64,000 bases of DNA from Ascaphus truei (taxonomy: Eukaryota > Chordata > Amphibia > Anura > Ascaphidae), in the NCBI GenBank assembly GCA_036426205.1, contig CM071586.1, positions 8,275,569 to 8,339,568 of the forward strand. The letters run 5' to 3'. The stretch's first letter is position 1; each line of letters opens with the position of its first letter. Below, in pieces: positions 22,005 to 34,223 of the stretch. The notes under the pieces are model-generated. The model saw only the letters and a program-made list of their open reading frames with translations. It had not been told where the DNA came from and did not search any database. Made by a program: the position numbers and the translations under genes.

Positions 22005-22897
22005 CTCCGGCATTGAGAAGTGGGAAGTTTGGACCCAATGGAACCGGATATTTTAATATGTTTATGTTTTATCTTTCATACTGTGTTCTAAGGTATGGGT
22101 AAAACCCAGAAGAAATTCCTTTGCATACCAGGGTAGCATATGGCCAGAAAGGCGACCCAATGTCTAGGACTTGAGTATGGTTCAAAGGATTTTGTCACCT
22201 CTACTGTTTACATGAGGGCGGAGATTACTCAAACCAGAGCAGTCTTCAAGTGTTCCATTTCACACCTCACAACAAAGAATATCCTGCCAGGAATCCAATC
22301 TGGTAGACTAGCTGGCATTCCTGATGCAGATGAGGGGCTACAGAAATGAGACCCCAGAGCTCTACTGCGCATGTACCAGCTAGCAGGGGGGCATGTATCA
22401 AAATGTGTTCCCCCGTTAATGAGTGGCTAGAGTTAATTGAAGACCAATCAACTGTACTTAATGTTAAGGATAGGGCACAAAAGGTTTATAAACTGTTGTC
22501 CGCCCTTTATCCTTTGTCTTCTGATATCATCTGAATTGTTACCTGATTGCGAGAGAATTGCTATGCTTCATACTTCTCATCCCCCAACCCCAAAGTAAGT
22601 GTACTTCTTGTCTGTTACTGTATTATTTCGTGTGTTCACCTATCCAAAGGAATAAATATACTTTATTATATCTAAGCCTCGTTCAGTTCAAACCCAGTGA
22701 ATTGTGTAAATTACACCCTGTGATAAGCTATCGTCACAATGAGCTATTATAAGGGGGTTGGTTTATTAATCAATCGTCATAGTTATCCAAGCTTCATGTG
22801 GTATTTAATGGTTAATTGTCCACATGCAGCTCACGACTGAGATTGCTTGCAGCTGATTTCGTGGCTATAATAAGCTATCACATCTTCTGCAACCTCA

Positions 22898-22937
22898 TCT
22901 TTGAGAAAATAACTACGTGTGACGAAACATTTTAGAG
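22898..22937 (+). ncRNA. Hammerhead-like motif, inverted partner in PLE copy 4 right arm
   Basis: Plus strand: UUGAGAA, a decayed stem II ending GUGAC, intact GAAA, C-AU. It is the mirror image of 17182-17220 and antisense to the PLE coding strand. Confidence 0.4.
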
Positions 22938-23511
22938 CGTCGTGACGCAGTGATGCAGTGACACAGTGTAAGGAGGTCTTGATACTAAGAAGCAGCAGCG
23001 TTTTCAACACAGCGTATCCACTCTAGACCTCTAGCTCTGACTGAGGTCTGATACGCAGAAGCTAACATTAACACAGAAGGGATTTTATCTTCAGCGTGCC
23101 AGGAGGCATTACTGTCCCACAGTGGAACCGGACAACAAGTGTAAGGAACCAGTTGCGTGTCCAACAAGGTCTGCGGTCAGTACACCATATTCAATATCTG
23201 AGAAGGGACATTCTCTATTGGTGATATTTGAACTCTGACTGCTTGTGCCACACGCCTGTTCATGGACTGTATCTGAAATAGATGACTTACCCTCACTGTT
23301 TGCTTCATTAACCATTGATGCCCCACTCTCCTGCCTCTGATCCTATACCCTCACACTGCTTGTTCACTGCTACATTTTGCAACCGTATGTTTTAATTGTA
23401 TGCTTTTTAATCTCACCTGAGAGCATAGGACCATTTGACCACTCTACCGCTCAATAAATCTAATTTATTTTCTCTATTACACCACGGAGCTGGCGCTTCT
23501 TTCTTTTTGTT

Positions 23512-23561
<50 letters not shown>
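23512..23561. repeat. TA/TG microsatellite
   Basis: A short TA run passes into an uninterrupted TG run at the right edge of PLE copy 4. Confidence 0.95.
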
Positions 23562-23562
<1 letters not shown>

Positions 23563-23879
23563 TCTAGAAATAAAAGCCAGGTGTGAATGACTAGTTTCCT
23601 GAACCCCTTAACCAGTGTCTGGACGTCCCCGCTTCACAATATCTAAAGCAGCAATCCCGCCTGGGATCTTACCTGATCCGCAGTCCCTCAATGTCCAGAT
23701 ACCTTCATTCCCGCAATCTTATACATTGAAGGGGAGGTGTTCCTTACCTGTCTTCTGGGTTAGAGGGGGTTCCGATGGTTCCTGTGTGAAGCTTGAGTCA
23801 GATCTGGAAGAAAGCAGTATAAGTTATTTCGGTGTAGTATAGGGCAGTTAAGATATACAAGGTAAATAAGATATCCAGA
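23562..23879. other. Short unique-looking spacer
   Basis: No gene seen. It separates the TG run from the long purine tract. The 75-residue plus-strand frame has no domain. Confidence 0.4.
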
Positions 23880-24999
23880 TCCAGAGTGAGAGAGTGCGGG
23901 TGAGAGCCAGAGAGAGTGTGGGTGAGAGGGGAGAGAGACAGAGGAGAGTGTGCGTAAGAGCCGAGAGATAGACAGGGGGGGGAGAGAAAGAGTAGCGGCG
24001 GGGGGGAGAGAAGATATTGAGAGGGGGGATGGGGTAGAGAAACCGAGAGAGGCGGCGGAGGTTGAGAAAGACGACAAAAGAGATGAGGTGGGCGAGAGCG
24101 AGAGCCAGAGAGGGTGCTCGGATGGAGGTAGGCAACGAGAGACGAGGTGGGTGCGGGCAGAGAAGAGAATTCCCAGAGAGGGGGGGCGGAGTCATGAAAA
24201 ATCGAGAGAGGGGGGGGGGGTAGTATGGCACATGATTAGCAGGAGCTGAGGGATGTGGGGAGGAGGAGAGACAAGATGGAGGGGGGTGGGAGAGCGAAAG
24301 AGAGAGGGTGCGGGGGGAGAGAAAAAGGGGAACGAGGACCTCGGGGGCGGAGAGAAGAGGAGACGCTAGGGGAGGGGGGGAGAGAAAAAGGATGACTTGA
24401 CCGTCGGGGTGGCCGACCGAGCTAAAAGTATGCAGAGGAGATGGGGGGGTGTACCAGGACAAGATGAGAGAGTGGGGCCCGGTCGAGAGGAAGACTGGAG
24501 GGGGAGAGGAGGCGTAGGAGAGAGACCCCGAAAGGAGAGGGAGAGAGCGGAAAGAAAAGAAAGATGGGAATGGTGTGAGAGCATGAAAGGGAGGGGGGAG
24601 AGATGAGCCAAAGGGAGGAGGGGGGAGAATACGTAGGGATGGAGGAAGTAGGAGAGAGAAAGAAGAAGGGCGAGAGAGACTGAGATGGAGATGAAAGAAA
24701 GAACACGGGAGGGGGAGAGAGAAAGTACAGAACATGGAGGGCGGGAAGACTGAGAAGAAAGAAAGAAAGGGAGGGGGAGGAGAGAGAGAGACACGGGTAG
24801 GGGAGGGAGGAGAAAGGGAGGGGCCGGAGGAGAGAAAGGGAGGGGAGAAAGGGGGGAGCGTCGGAGGGGGGAGGGGGGGGGGGGGAGGGGGGGACCACGG
24901 GGGTGAGGAAAGGGGTCGGCCGGGGTGAATCTGTGACGGAGAGGGGGGGGGGGGGGACGAGGGGGGGGGGGGGGGGGAGGATGGGGGGTTGGACCGCGG
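23880..24999. repeat. Long purine (GA/G-run) tract, about 1.1 kb
   Basis: The plus strand is almost entirely G and A (gagagagag with irregular G runs), ending in several long G runs near 24860-24980. Purine-strand mirror repeats can form triplexes, and the G runs could form quadruplexes. Long minus-strand open frames of up to 442 residues (P, S, L, F-rich) are a consequence of the composition and not genes. Confidence 0.9.
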
Positions 25000-26004
25000 G
25001 TGTCCACACAGACACCTCCCCAGAGACACAAAGACGCCCAGAGACCCACAACACGCCCGAGACACACCAGCAAGGACAAACACCCACGCCCAGAACACAC
25101 ACCCAGGAAGGAGGCAGAGCCCACACCCATTGGAACAGACACCCAGAAGAGAACCACAACACACAAACACCCACACACAGACACACTAAGCACCACACGC
25201 ACAACACACACACAAACACCACACACACACACAACACACACAACACACCTACACACACTCCCACAACCACCCAAGCCAGCGACAGCACACGCCCGATGGT
25301 AAAAAGAAACATCACGGCCCAGAGCACGAAACAACGCCAGCAAACAACAGCACATACACACCACACACACCACATCAAAACACAACAACACACACACACA
25401 CAACACAGAACACACAACACAACACACAACGTACCGACAAACTGCACCAGACACACACAACAATACACACACAACACAACGCCAGGAGACACACACGCGT
25501 CACGCCCAAGTACACCACCACACCACCCCAGAGACACAACCCACACGACACACACAAACACCACACAACACCACACAGCACACCCGGTGGCAGAGACACA
25601 CACCCGGAGACAGCACACCGCAGAGACACACACACACACGGACCGACACACACACATCACCAAGACAAGCCACAGCAACCACCGCACGACAGAGACAAGA
25701 ACGACCGAGAGACACAACACACAACCACGCCAGAATCACACGAGCCAAGAGACCACACACACCCTAAGAACACACCCGAGACACAACGCACGACCAGGAG
25801 AACACACACACACACCCACGCACGCCAGACAACGACATCAACACACACACACAACACACACACAACCACACGACACACACACACACATGCACAACACACA
25901 CACAAACACACAACACAACACACACAACCCAAGACACAAAGCACACCAGAAAACACACAGCACACACACACACACACCCCAACACACACAAAACCGCACT
26001 GCAC

Positions 26005-26036
<32 letters not shown>

Positions 26037-26385
26037 CGACCCCTGCACAACACACAGACAACACACGACAGTCCATAACCAACAACACACGCACTGCCCA
26101 TAGACACACACACCACCCCATGTAGAAACAACACACAACACCACACACACACATCCCAGGGATCACACACACCCAAACACACCCAGACACACCACCACAA
26201 CGCACCCCAAATACCCACACCCCACACACTACACGCCCAGCACACAAAACAACACAAAACAACAACACAAACAACACCAAACACACACACACAACACAAC
26301 AACACACACACAACACACACACACACCCAAACACACAACCACACCCAGACGACACCACACACGCACCCAGATACCACACACAGCC

Positions 26386-26420
<35 letters not shown>

Positions 26421-27330
26421 CACACCACACCACACACACACACACACACAAACAACACACACACACACACTCATAGAACAAACTATCACTCACATATACA
26501 ACACCACCCTATACACACACCACTCATACAAACACACCACACACAACACTACCAGAAAAACACAACAAAACAAGACACACGACACAAGGCAACAAACACT
26601 AAACAAAAAAGCAAGAACAAACACACACGAACTGTAGAGACCACACTCAAGGGAAAACACAAAAAAAGGACAGAGAATACAAGAACCGAACCAAGAGAAA
26701 CACAAACAAAAACACACCACACACACACACACACACCAACAACACACACACACACACACACACAGCACGCCCAAACACAAACACACACACACACACACAC
26801 ACAACATCACAACACACACACACCAAAACAACAAAAAAAACAAAAACCAAAAACACACACAAAACCAACAAACACCACACCACTACACAACCACACACTA
26901 CACATACACACACACACAAAAAAAAACACAGGCACCACAAAGCACGCACGCACAGAACGAAACCACGTAAACAAACACCAACCCACAACAAACGCAGACA
27001 ACCACTACATACACAACACAATAACCAAAAACAATACAACCATAGACACAACAACACATCAGACAGAACACAATACAACCAAAAACACACCCATAGACCC
27101 ACACCCAACCAACCCAAACAAACAAGCACCCAGAAAACCAACACCACCAACATCACCCATCACACACAAGAACAAAACACACACACACCAACACACAACA
27201 CCACACAACACACACACACACACACACACACCACACACACACACACAACACACACAACACAACACACATCCAATATACAACCAACCAATAACACCACATT
27301 CTCTCCCATATATATGCACACACACACCTC
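25000..27330. repeat. Degenerate CA-rich tract, about 2.3 kb, nearly free of T
   Basis: The plus strand consists of A and C with sparse G and very few T, as irregular runs of aca, cac and caacac without a fixed period. It directly follows the purine tract. Open frames with H/T/N-rich (plus) or C/V-rich (minus) composition are artefacts of the repeat. Either an aged CA expansion or a poorly resolved consensus could give this texture. Confidence 0.9.
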
Positions 27331-27985
27331 TCTCTCACTTACACACGGGGGGGTGCGGGGGAAGAGAGGAAAAGCACCGCGACCAGCACCACCACCACCC
27401 CCGTACCCCCCCCACGCGGGGGGCATGAATGAAGCTATGGGGCGGGCAGGCAGTTCCCCCCTCCCATACCTCAATTGGCGTTAATGGAAGCTTTGGGGAG
27501 GCAGGGTGGGTGGGAGGCACGTGGCATAGGTGTTCCCAGGGGCGTCCCAGGGGACAGTTAGCCCCGCGTGGCTGCCACTGCTCTGCTCCCTCGCCGGCAT
27601 GTCCAGCAGTGCGAGGCCAAGCAGATTGCAGGCTGATCTTCCCCAGCCCGCGCCGGATGAAGCTCATGAGGGGGGGCAGGACGACATCCCCCACCTAGCG
27701 GAGCTGCGCATCTGAAGATAGTGGCGGGCATTATTTAAGTTTGGGGGAGACGGGAGGGAGACACGTGGCCTGAGGGCAGGGGACAGGAGCAGGGGGAAGG
27801 GGACAGGAAGAGGGGACAGGGAGCAGGGACAGGAGCAGGGACAGCAGAGATAAGTGGAGGCGCAGAGGGTCGGGGGGAGTAGGGAGCATGGTGGGGACCA
27901 GGGGGGGATCGCAGGGAAGGAGCAGAGGGGTCGCAGGCTGGAGATTAAACCTCCGCCCGGGCGAGGGGGGGAAATAGAGAGCAGG
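27331..27985. other. GC-rich spacer between simple-sequence tracts
   Basis: No gene recognised. Contains G-rich tandem-like sequence near 27770-27850 (gggacaggagcag repeated). Open frames of 89-119 residues on both strands have no domain. Confidence 0.4.
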
Positions 27986-28345
<360 letters not shown>

Positions 28346-28346
<1 letters not shown>

Positions 28347-28609
28347 GTAGTGAAACCTGTGAGTAACCAAAATAAATGGAAGCAATAATATTTCAAAAAT
28401 TTAAATGCCACTAGGTTTACTGCTAAGAATTGGAAACAACCTGCTCCTCCCTCTTAATCAAATAAAACAATACAATTTGACATATAGTATACATAGAAAA
28501 ACAATCTGCTTAGCTACAGTAAATGATTTGAGCCCCTCGGTTCTGATCCGACTGCTGGTACACTCCATATTTTAGATAAAACTATTTTTGAAACGTGTGA
28601 TCTGTAATT
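28346..28609. other. AT-rich spacer
   Basis: No feature seen. Confidence 0.35.
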
Positions 28610-29838
28610 CAGGGGTGAGCAAACTTTTATCCGAGCCCCCCTTTTCATCCATGAAATTTCTCGGGCCACCCCCCCGCCTGATGTAATCAAAATCACATGG
28701 AACAAAAAACCTTTATTAAACAGTATACAATGTAAATACAAATATGTCTAAATACTTACATATTTCAACAGCTCGCGCTTGCAAAATTAGGCGGTGGCCA
28801 CGCTGCCGCTAACAGCGGTGACTTCACCAACTCTTCAAGCATGAGCACAGGGTGTCCTGCATAAATTTGCAAGCACGAGCTGGGGGGGGGGGGGGGGGGA
28901 GGGGGGGCATGGATCGGGGGCTATTCTGTGTGTGTGCGCTTTGTGCATGGACTGCTGCTGAGCGTTCTAAGTCAATTTGTTGTTCCCCAAGAGCCAAGCT
29001 TGGGAGAGTGTACACACCGAAGTTGTGGCACCTAAATGGCAGGGTCAATAGGGAAGCACCATCAGCCTACACAACAAAACACAGACAAAGCACAAAAAGC
29101 AATGGCAGCACACTAAACACACGACACAAACACACAACACACAAACCAACACAGATAACACCAGCATCGAAATCACGAACACACACGCAATCCCAACACA
29201 CACCACACAAAAGCACAACACACACAACAGAACACACGCAAGCACAAAACAGCACAAACACACGCAACAACACCCAACACCACACCACAACACGCCACCA
29301 AACCGCAAACTACACACACCAAGAACAAAAAAAAAAGAAGCCAACACACACACACACGCAAGAAACAACACACCACCGACACGCAAGCACAAACACCACA
29401 CACACGCAAGACAACACCATACGCAACGCACTAACCGCCCACACCGCGTCAGAGCGAGGACAAACACTAGCAAAAGCACACAGACACAACCCAACAAACA
29501 CAGAGCACAAAACACACCAAAAAAACGTCAGCACAAACAAACACGCAAGCACACACTACACAACGACACAAAGCAAATACAGCACCAAACAAAACGCAAG
29601 AAACAAAAGACGAAGACCACACACAGCAAGAAAAGGAAACACACAACCACACCACGAAAAACACAACACACAAACACACAACAACACACACAAAACACAA
29701 AAAAACAAACAAAAACAACAACACACAAAACAAACACACACACACACACATCACAACACATAACACACACAAACACAATCACACCTACTCATATCACAAC
29801 ACACACAATCACAACACAAATCACACACACTCAATCAC

Positions 29839-29881
<43 letters not shown>

Positions 29882-30419
29882 ACAACACACCACACACACT
29901 CAATCACAACACACCACACACACTCAATCACAACACACACAATATCACAACACACAGACACAACCCACCACACAAAAACACAATCACATTCAACACATAC
30001 ACCATACACACAACACACAATCACAACACACACACAATTACAAAACACACCACACACTATATCACAACACACACTCATATCACAACACATACCACACACA
30101 CTCAATCACAACACACACACTCATATCACAAAACATTCCCCCCCCCCCCCCCCCAGGTTAAATTAATACTGCTGTACTGCATGCTCGGCCCCCCACGCTG
30201 CTGAACACTGGAGCCAGTAAAGACAGGAATAGAAGGGCTTGTTTCTGTGTGCAGAGAGAAGCCCCGCCCCCTCTGCAAGCACAGGGAAGCAGCAGCAGCC
30301 TCAGCACGAGCTTGTCAGCTGCTTGCCCACCCGTGCACTGCCCTGCCCGCCCCCAGGTTTCGCCGCACAGCCTGCGTCCCCCCTAAATAATTTGGCGCCC
30401 CCCAGTTTGCGCACCGCTG
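28610..30419. mobile_element. Probable hAT-type element filled with simple sequence
   Basis: The left end CAGGGGTGAGCAAACT and the inverse of the right end (CAGCGGTGCGCAAACT) match at 14 of 16 positions and match the ends of the hAT MITE at 41113-41375. No convincing 8-bp target duplication is visible, so it is either old or two separate fragments. The interior holds a G run (28882-28910), a CA-rich degenerate tract (29070-30130) and a C run (30138-30154). Confidence 0.5.
29070..30130. repeat. Second degenerate CA-rich tract, about 1.06 kb
   Basis: Same texture as 25000-27330: A and C with sparse G and few T, grading into tcacaacacacac units at its right end, with an exact CA run near 29840-29878. 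Long open frames across it are not genes. Confidence 0.92.
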
Positions 30420-31380
30420 TCCGATGTGTAATATATTGTATATGTACAAATGCTGTATCCTTCCCTTTTCCCCTAACTCCCCTCAAGTGATTCTATCCAA
30501 TTATGTGCATCAATGTACTGTACCACATTCCCTTTTATTTTATGTATCCCCCTAAAACCTGCATAACAACTAAAAAAGATTTAAGTAGCAAAAAAATAGA
30601 ATAAGAGAAATACATGTTTTCATAATTACAAGAACATGATGACAATATATCACTTATATGTATGGCTATTTTTAATATTAATTACTATTATTAACAACCC
30701 CAGCCCTAAGTATAGCAATGACAAGGTGATTATACACCCTACACCAGTTTGAGGGCATCCACCCAACACAACAAGGGCAAATCTCATTATATAATCCCAG
30801 GGATTGGTTTGATGTCATATCTATCCCATGATGCTCTGGGATATTCAGGTCAAGACATAAGTGATATTCGTTATCCCATATGTCCTAATTAATTAATCTG
30901 AGCCAAGAAAATACTAAAAAAACATAAAAACGCGAGGACATTCACATGTATGGAAAAAAAGTGGTTCCCCAGGCACACCTACTCAATGGAAATAGAAAAT
31001 AAAGTAATACCGGTGCTAATGCTCAGAATGGCCTTCCTGAACAGCCCAATGACGTAGTATACAATGAAGGATATCTATATCCTTCATGACAATCACAGGC
31101 CTGAGAGGTCCACAAGCCTGTTTTTCCCCATAGTGACTTGGCATACAATGCTTCCACTGCAGCCCGGAATTCTGGGCAATGGCAGGAGAATGAGCACTCC
31201 GTGTGTCACTATTTGCTTCATATCCATCTTAACACGTATCCCTATAAATGTAAGCTTGCTGCTTTACGCTATTTTCCAGCACAGTGTAAGTGAGCACTGC
31301 AAAGTGCTAGTAAGGTAGCTGAACAAGAGGATAGCCATAAAAATCCTTTATTGAAGGTACAACGTCCCTGCAGTCACTCT
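30420..31380. other. AT-rich DNA with PLE untranslated fragment
   Basis: No gene seen. 31080-31215 resembles 15940-16110, the untranslated family associated with the hammerhead candidate at 15791-15833. Confidence 0.4.
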
Positions 31381-31420
31381 GACCCGTTTTGTACCTGATG
31401 GCACTTTGACAAAGTTTTAT
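31381..31420 (-). ncRNA. Decayed hammerhead-like motif
   Basis: Minus strand: UUGUCAA, one A, stem II GUGCC/GGUAC, AAAA in place of GAAA, then C-GG-G-U-C. Stem II is conserved but two core positions are lost. Confidence 0.3.
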
Positions 31421-31900
31421 CAGAAGCACGCACCAGACTGGAGAATCATTGAGCCTGCGACTTTGTAATCGACGACGGGGAACGGAACATGCGAGTTCTT
31501 TATGACTTTATTTCCAACCTGCTCCAGTGCCTGTGTGACAGCAGCATACTGTATACTTGAGTTATGGGAATTGTGTATGGGGGTTGGGTGTCTTGCTAGC
31601 GAGGGCATTTTGGAGTTCAGGCTGCAGGACTCTCCCCCTATCTTTCCTAGCTGCCGTTTTCAGTCCACACAGGCAACGGTGTCTCAAACTCATATAAATA
31701 TACAGCAGTTTTCTCCTGTCATTTTCACTTACTCAAACGTTTATGCATACTTATGAGACATGATTACTTATACTCGAAGTTTGCCTCATATCTGGAGCAT
31801 CGGCATAGGGGCTTACCCTTTTTTTTCCTATATTTTCCAGTACATCCTGGGTTAAAGAAATGCATGACCAGCAAAGTATTGCGGGGGCGGCTGGTGAGGT
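31421..31900. other. No gene seen
   Basis: Mixed-composition DNA between the decayed ribozyme-like motif and the promoter-like cluster. Short open frames have no domain. Confidence 0.35.
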
Positions 31901-31943
31901 GAGCTGGTCGGCTGGGAGCTCGCGGCGCACCCGGCTAGTGGGA

Positions 31944-32105
31944 GCCGCCATCTTGGACTGCTTGCGCAGGCGTGAGAGTTGCGCATGCGCAGTGAGTACA
32001 GGAGGACTTGCGGTGGCCATTACTAAGTCGCGCACGCGCAGTAAGTTATGTGCACGCGGCAGCAATAGGCAGAGGCTCAACGGGTAACTACAACTCCCAA
32101 GATGC
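31944..32105 (+). promoter_or_regulatory. Promoter-like cluster: YY1, NRF1 and ZNF143 type motifs
   Basis: Within about 160 bp: gccgccatcttgg (31944-31956, YY1-type), gcgcatgcgcagt (31981-31993, NRF1-type palindrome) and cgcacgcgcag (32031-32041, a second NRF1-like site), and actacaactcccaagatgc (32087-32105, close to the ZNF143/SBS element). These three motif classes co-occur at TATA-less housekeeping promoters of vertebrates. The stretch is CpG-rich compared with its surroundings. No recognisable exon follows on either side within the window, so it may drive a non-coding RNA or be part of an old repeat. Confidence 0.45.
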
Positions 32106-32290
32106 TCAGGGAGATAGCATCACATGCAGCCACAAAGCCAATAGGGCTTGAGGATTCCCCTGCAGGCGTGAGGGACCTTTTGCACGCTGGCAGTAGGAAG
32201 GCAATCGGTGCTGGGACAGGATAGGAAAAGAGGTGTATGTGCAGGGGTCTGTGATCCTCTGTACTAGGCCAGATTCCCCCTAGGCCCGAC

Positions 32291-34218
32291 TGTGACGATA
32301 GCCTGCCACAGGTTATTACAGTGTTACACAAATCACTGGGTTGAACTGGGACGAGTCTTAGATATAATAAAGTATATTTATTCCTTTGGATAGGTGAACA
32401 CACAAATAATACAGTAACAGACAAGAAGTACACTTACTTTGGGGTTGGGGAATGAGAAGTATATAGCATAGCAATTCTCTCGCAATCAGGTAGCCATCAG
32501 ATGATAAATTGAAGACAAAGGATACAAGGGAACAACAGTTTATAAACCTTTTGTGCCCTATCCTTAACATTGAGTACCGTGGATTGGTTTTCAATTAACT
32601 CTAGCCAGTGGTTAACGTGGGAACACTTTATGACACATGCCCCCGGCTAGTTGTTTTATGCGCAGTAGAGCTCTGGGGTCTCATTTCTATAACCCCTCCT
32701 CTATATCAGGAATGCCAGCTAGTCTACCAAATGGAATACCTGGCAGGAAATCCTTTGTTGTGAGGTGTGAAATGGAACACTTGAAGACTGCTCTGGTTTG
32801 AGTAGTCTCCACCCTCATGCAAACAGTGGAGGTGACAAAATCCATTGAAGCATACTCAAGTCCTAGACATTGGGTCGCCTTTCTGGCCATATGCTACCCT
32901 GGTATGCAAAGGAATTTCCTCTGAGTTTTACCCATATCTCGGAATACAGTAGGTTGGATAAAACATGAACATATTAAAATATCTGGTTCCTTTGGGTCCA
33001 GCAGGTCCAAACTTCCCAGTTCTCAATGCCGGAACTGGGACACCCTATGGTCCAATTTGCGACCTGCTACGACCTGGGAAACCGGAGATACACAAATGCA
33101 CTTAAAACCGTTTTACATTTTTAATACACAAATCTCCGCTATAAATTAAATCACGTTTTTTCACTAAATCCCCATTGAAAACAACGGGTTCCGCCACCAT
33201 AGACTTTCAATGGCAAACCGCTATGATACCGCGGCTATGGGAATCCCCGCCATAGACTTTCAACGGGGTTTGGCCGCCATTGAAGTCTATGGAAGAAATC
33301 CCGAACTTTCAAGGGGGTCCATACTCCGTCGGGTTGGTCCAAGCCGGTCAAGGATGGTTCTGCAGCGATGCCGGAGCAGTAGCTACAGATATCCCAAACC
33401 CTGATCCGCTGGGCCCTCCGGAACCGGAGCTATGGATTACCAAATTTCACCATATGACACTTAGCCGTTTTCCTGAGCTGGTTCTGCCCCCGCCATTGGA
33501 ACCTATGGCGCGGCCCGCTCTTCTCGGTTCGACCCTTATCGGGGGTCCAGGATACGGGGACCCGGTTGTGGTCGAGTGGGGGGAGGTCTAGGAACTAGGG
33601 ACAGAAAGAATTTTATTCCTAGGGGCCCTAGAACTGTTTATTCCCACGCCACTTGTCGTTGAACTTGACTTGTAAGTGATCAAAGCTCTCCTATTGAAAT
33701 TGTATCCGCTTTGCGGTTAAGCGGTTTGGACGGCAGCCAACTCGTTCCTGGAAAGCTCTCTCGAGGATTTCTCCATTGAAGTCAATGAGCCCATTGAGTT
33801 TCAATGGGAAACCTCCGCTCTCCCTCTCGGACGCCATCTGCTGGTCTTCTCAGGAACAGGACTCCACAGCAAGATTCGCCATTGAAAGACATAGAGCCTC
33901 AATGGCGGCCTATGGGGACCTGCAAAATGGTGCCTGAAAAGGCGGGAAAATTACACAAAGGGCTATAATCACTGTACAACTATTAACCCTTGTGCTCGCG
34001 GATGGATCCCAGTGTGTGTGTGATGCAGACACTGATTAACCAGATGTTACAATAAAACAGGGGGAACAGGGGAATGCACATTTACATGTCATAACAGGAG
34101 TTAAGTCACAGTTCTGGGTCTCAGCCCAGTTAACCCCTTGTCTCCCTGGTGAGGTCAGGGGATGGCCAAATGGGGTGTAACCCCTTTAATCCCGGGCCAC
34201 CCCCTGTCTCCCTCTACA
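32291..34218 (-). mobile_element. Solo LTR B, 1928 bp, 5-bp target duplication
   Basis: TGTGACGATAG...CCTCTACA, flanked by the 5-bp repeat ccgac (32286-32290 and 34219-34223). It is the same family as LTR A in the opposite orientation and carries the uninterrupted site where PLE copy 5 inserted in A. An AATAAA on the minus strand near 32380 and a TATA-like TTTATAAAC near 32542 agree with minus polarity. It contains many short palindromic ccattgaagtc/gacttcaatgg-type units. There is no internal retrotransposon sequence alongside, so it is solo. Confidence 0.92.
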
Positions 34219-34223
34219 CCGAC

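Larger units (their letters stand above)
19435..22738 (+). mobile_element. Solo LTR A, about 1.94 kb, split by a PLE; 5-bp target duplication
   Basis: Starts TGTAGAGGGAG and ends TATCGTCACA (TG...CA), flanked by the 5-bp repeat atgag (19430-19434 and 22739-22743). Removing the nested PLE (20657-22004) and one copy of its 13-bp duplication leaves about 1.94 kb, matching LTR B at 32291-34218 end to end in the opposite orientation. A TATA-like TTTATAAAC near 22486 and AATAAA near 22651 give the plus-strand polarity. No gag-pol lies next to it, so it is a solo LTR left by recombination. The retrotransposon family is not identified. Confidence 0.9.
16380..23510 (-). mobile_element. PLE copy 4 with inverted arms, host to three nested insertions
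   Basis: The left arm (about 16380-17605) is repeated in inverted orientation in three pieces on the right: 18310-18398, 19272-19434 and 22739-23510. The pieces are contiguous once the hAT element (18399-19271) and the LTR insertion (19435-22738) are removed, and each of those has its own target duplication. Between the arms lie the minus-strand linker and GIY-YIG remnants (18300-17710). The outer ends match (aaaagaaagaaacgccagct and its inverse). So a 5'-truncated PLE carries an antisense copy of its own 3' region at its 5' end. No target duplication for the whole was found. Confidence 0.8.

Noticed and set aside
23848..25720. Long minus-strand open frames of 376-442 residues over the purine tract
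   Set aside because: They are P/S/L/C/V-rich translations of simple sequence, overlap in several frames and have no domain.
24903..27325. 391-residue plus-strand frame rich in T/H and 278-residue minus-strand frame rich in C/V
   Set aside because: Composition is dictated by the CA tract; frames remain open because stop codons need T (plus strand) or are rare in GT sequence.
28852..29763. 303-residue frame
   Set aside because: Low-complexity T/H/N translation of the second CA tract.
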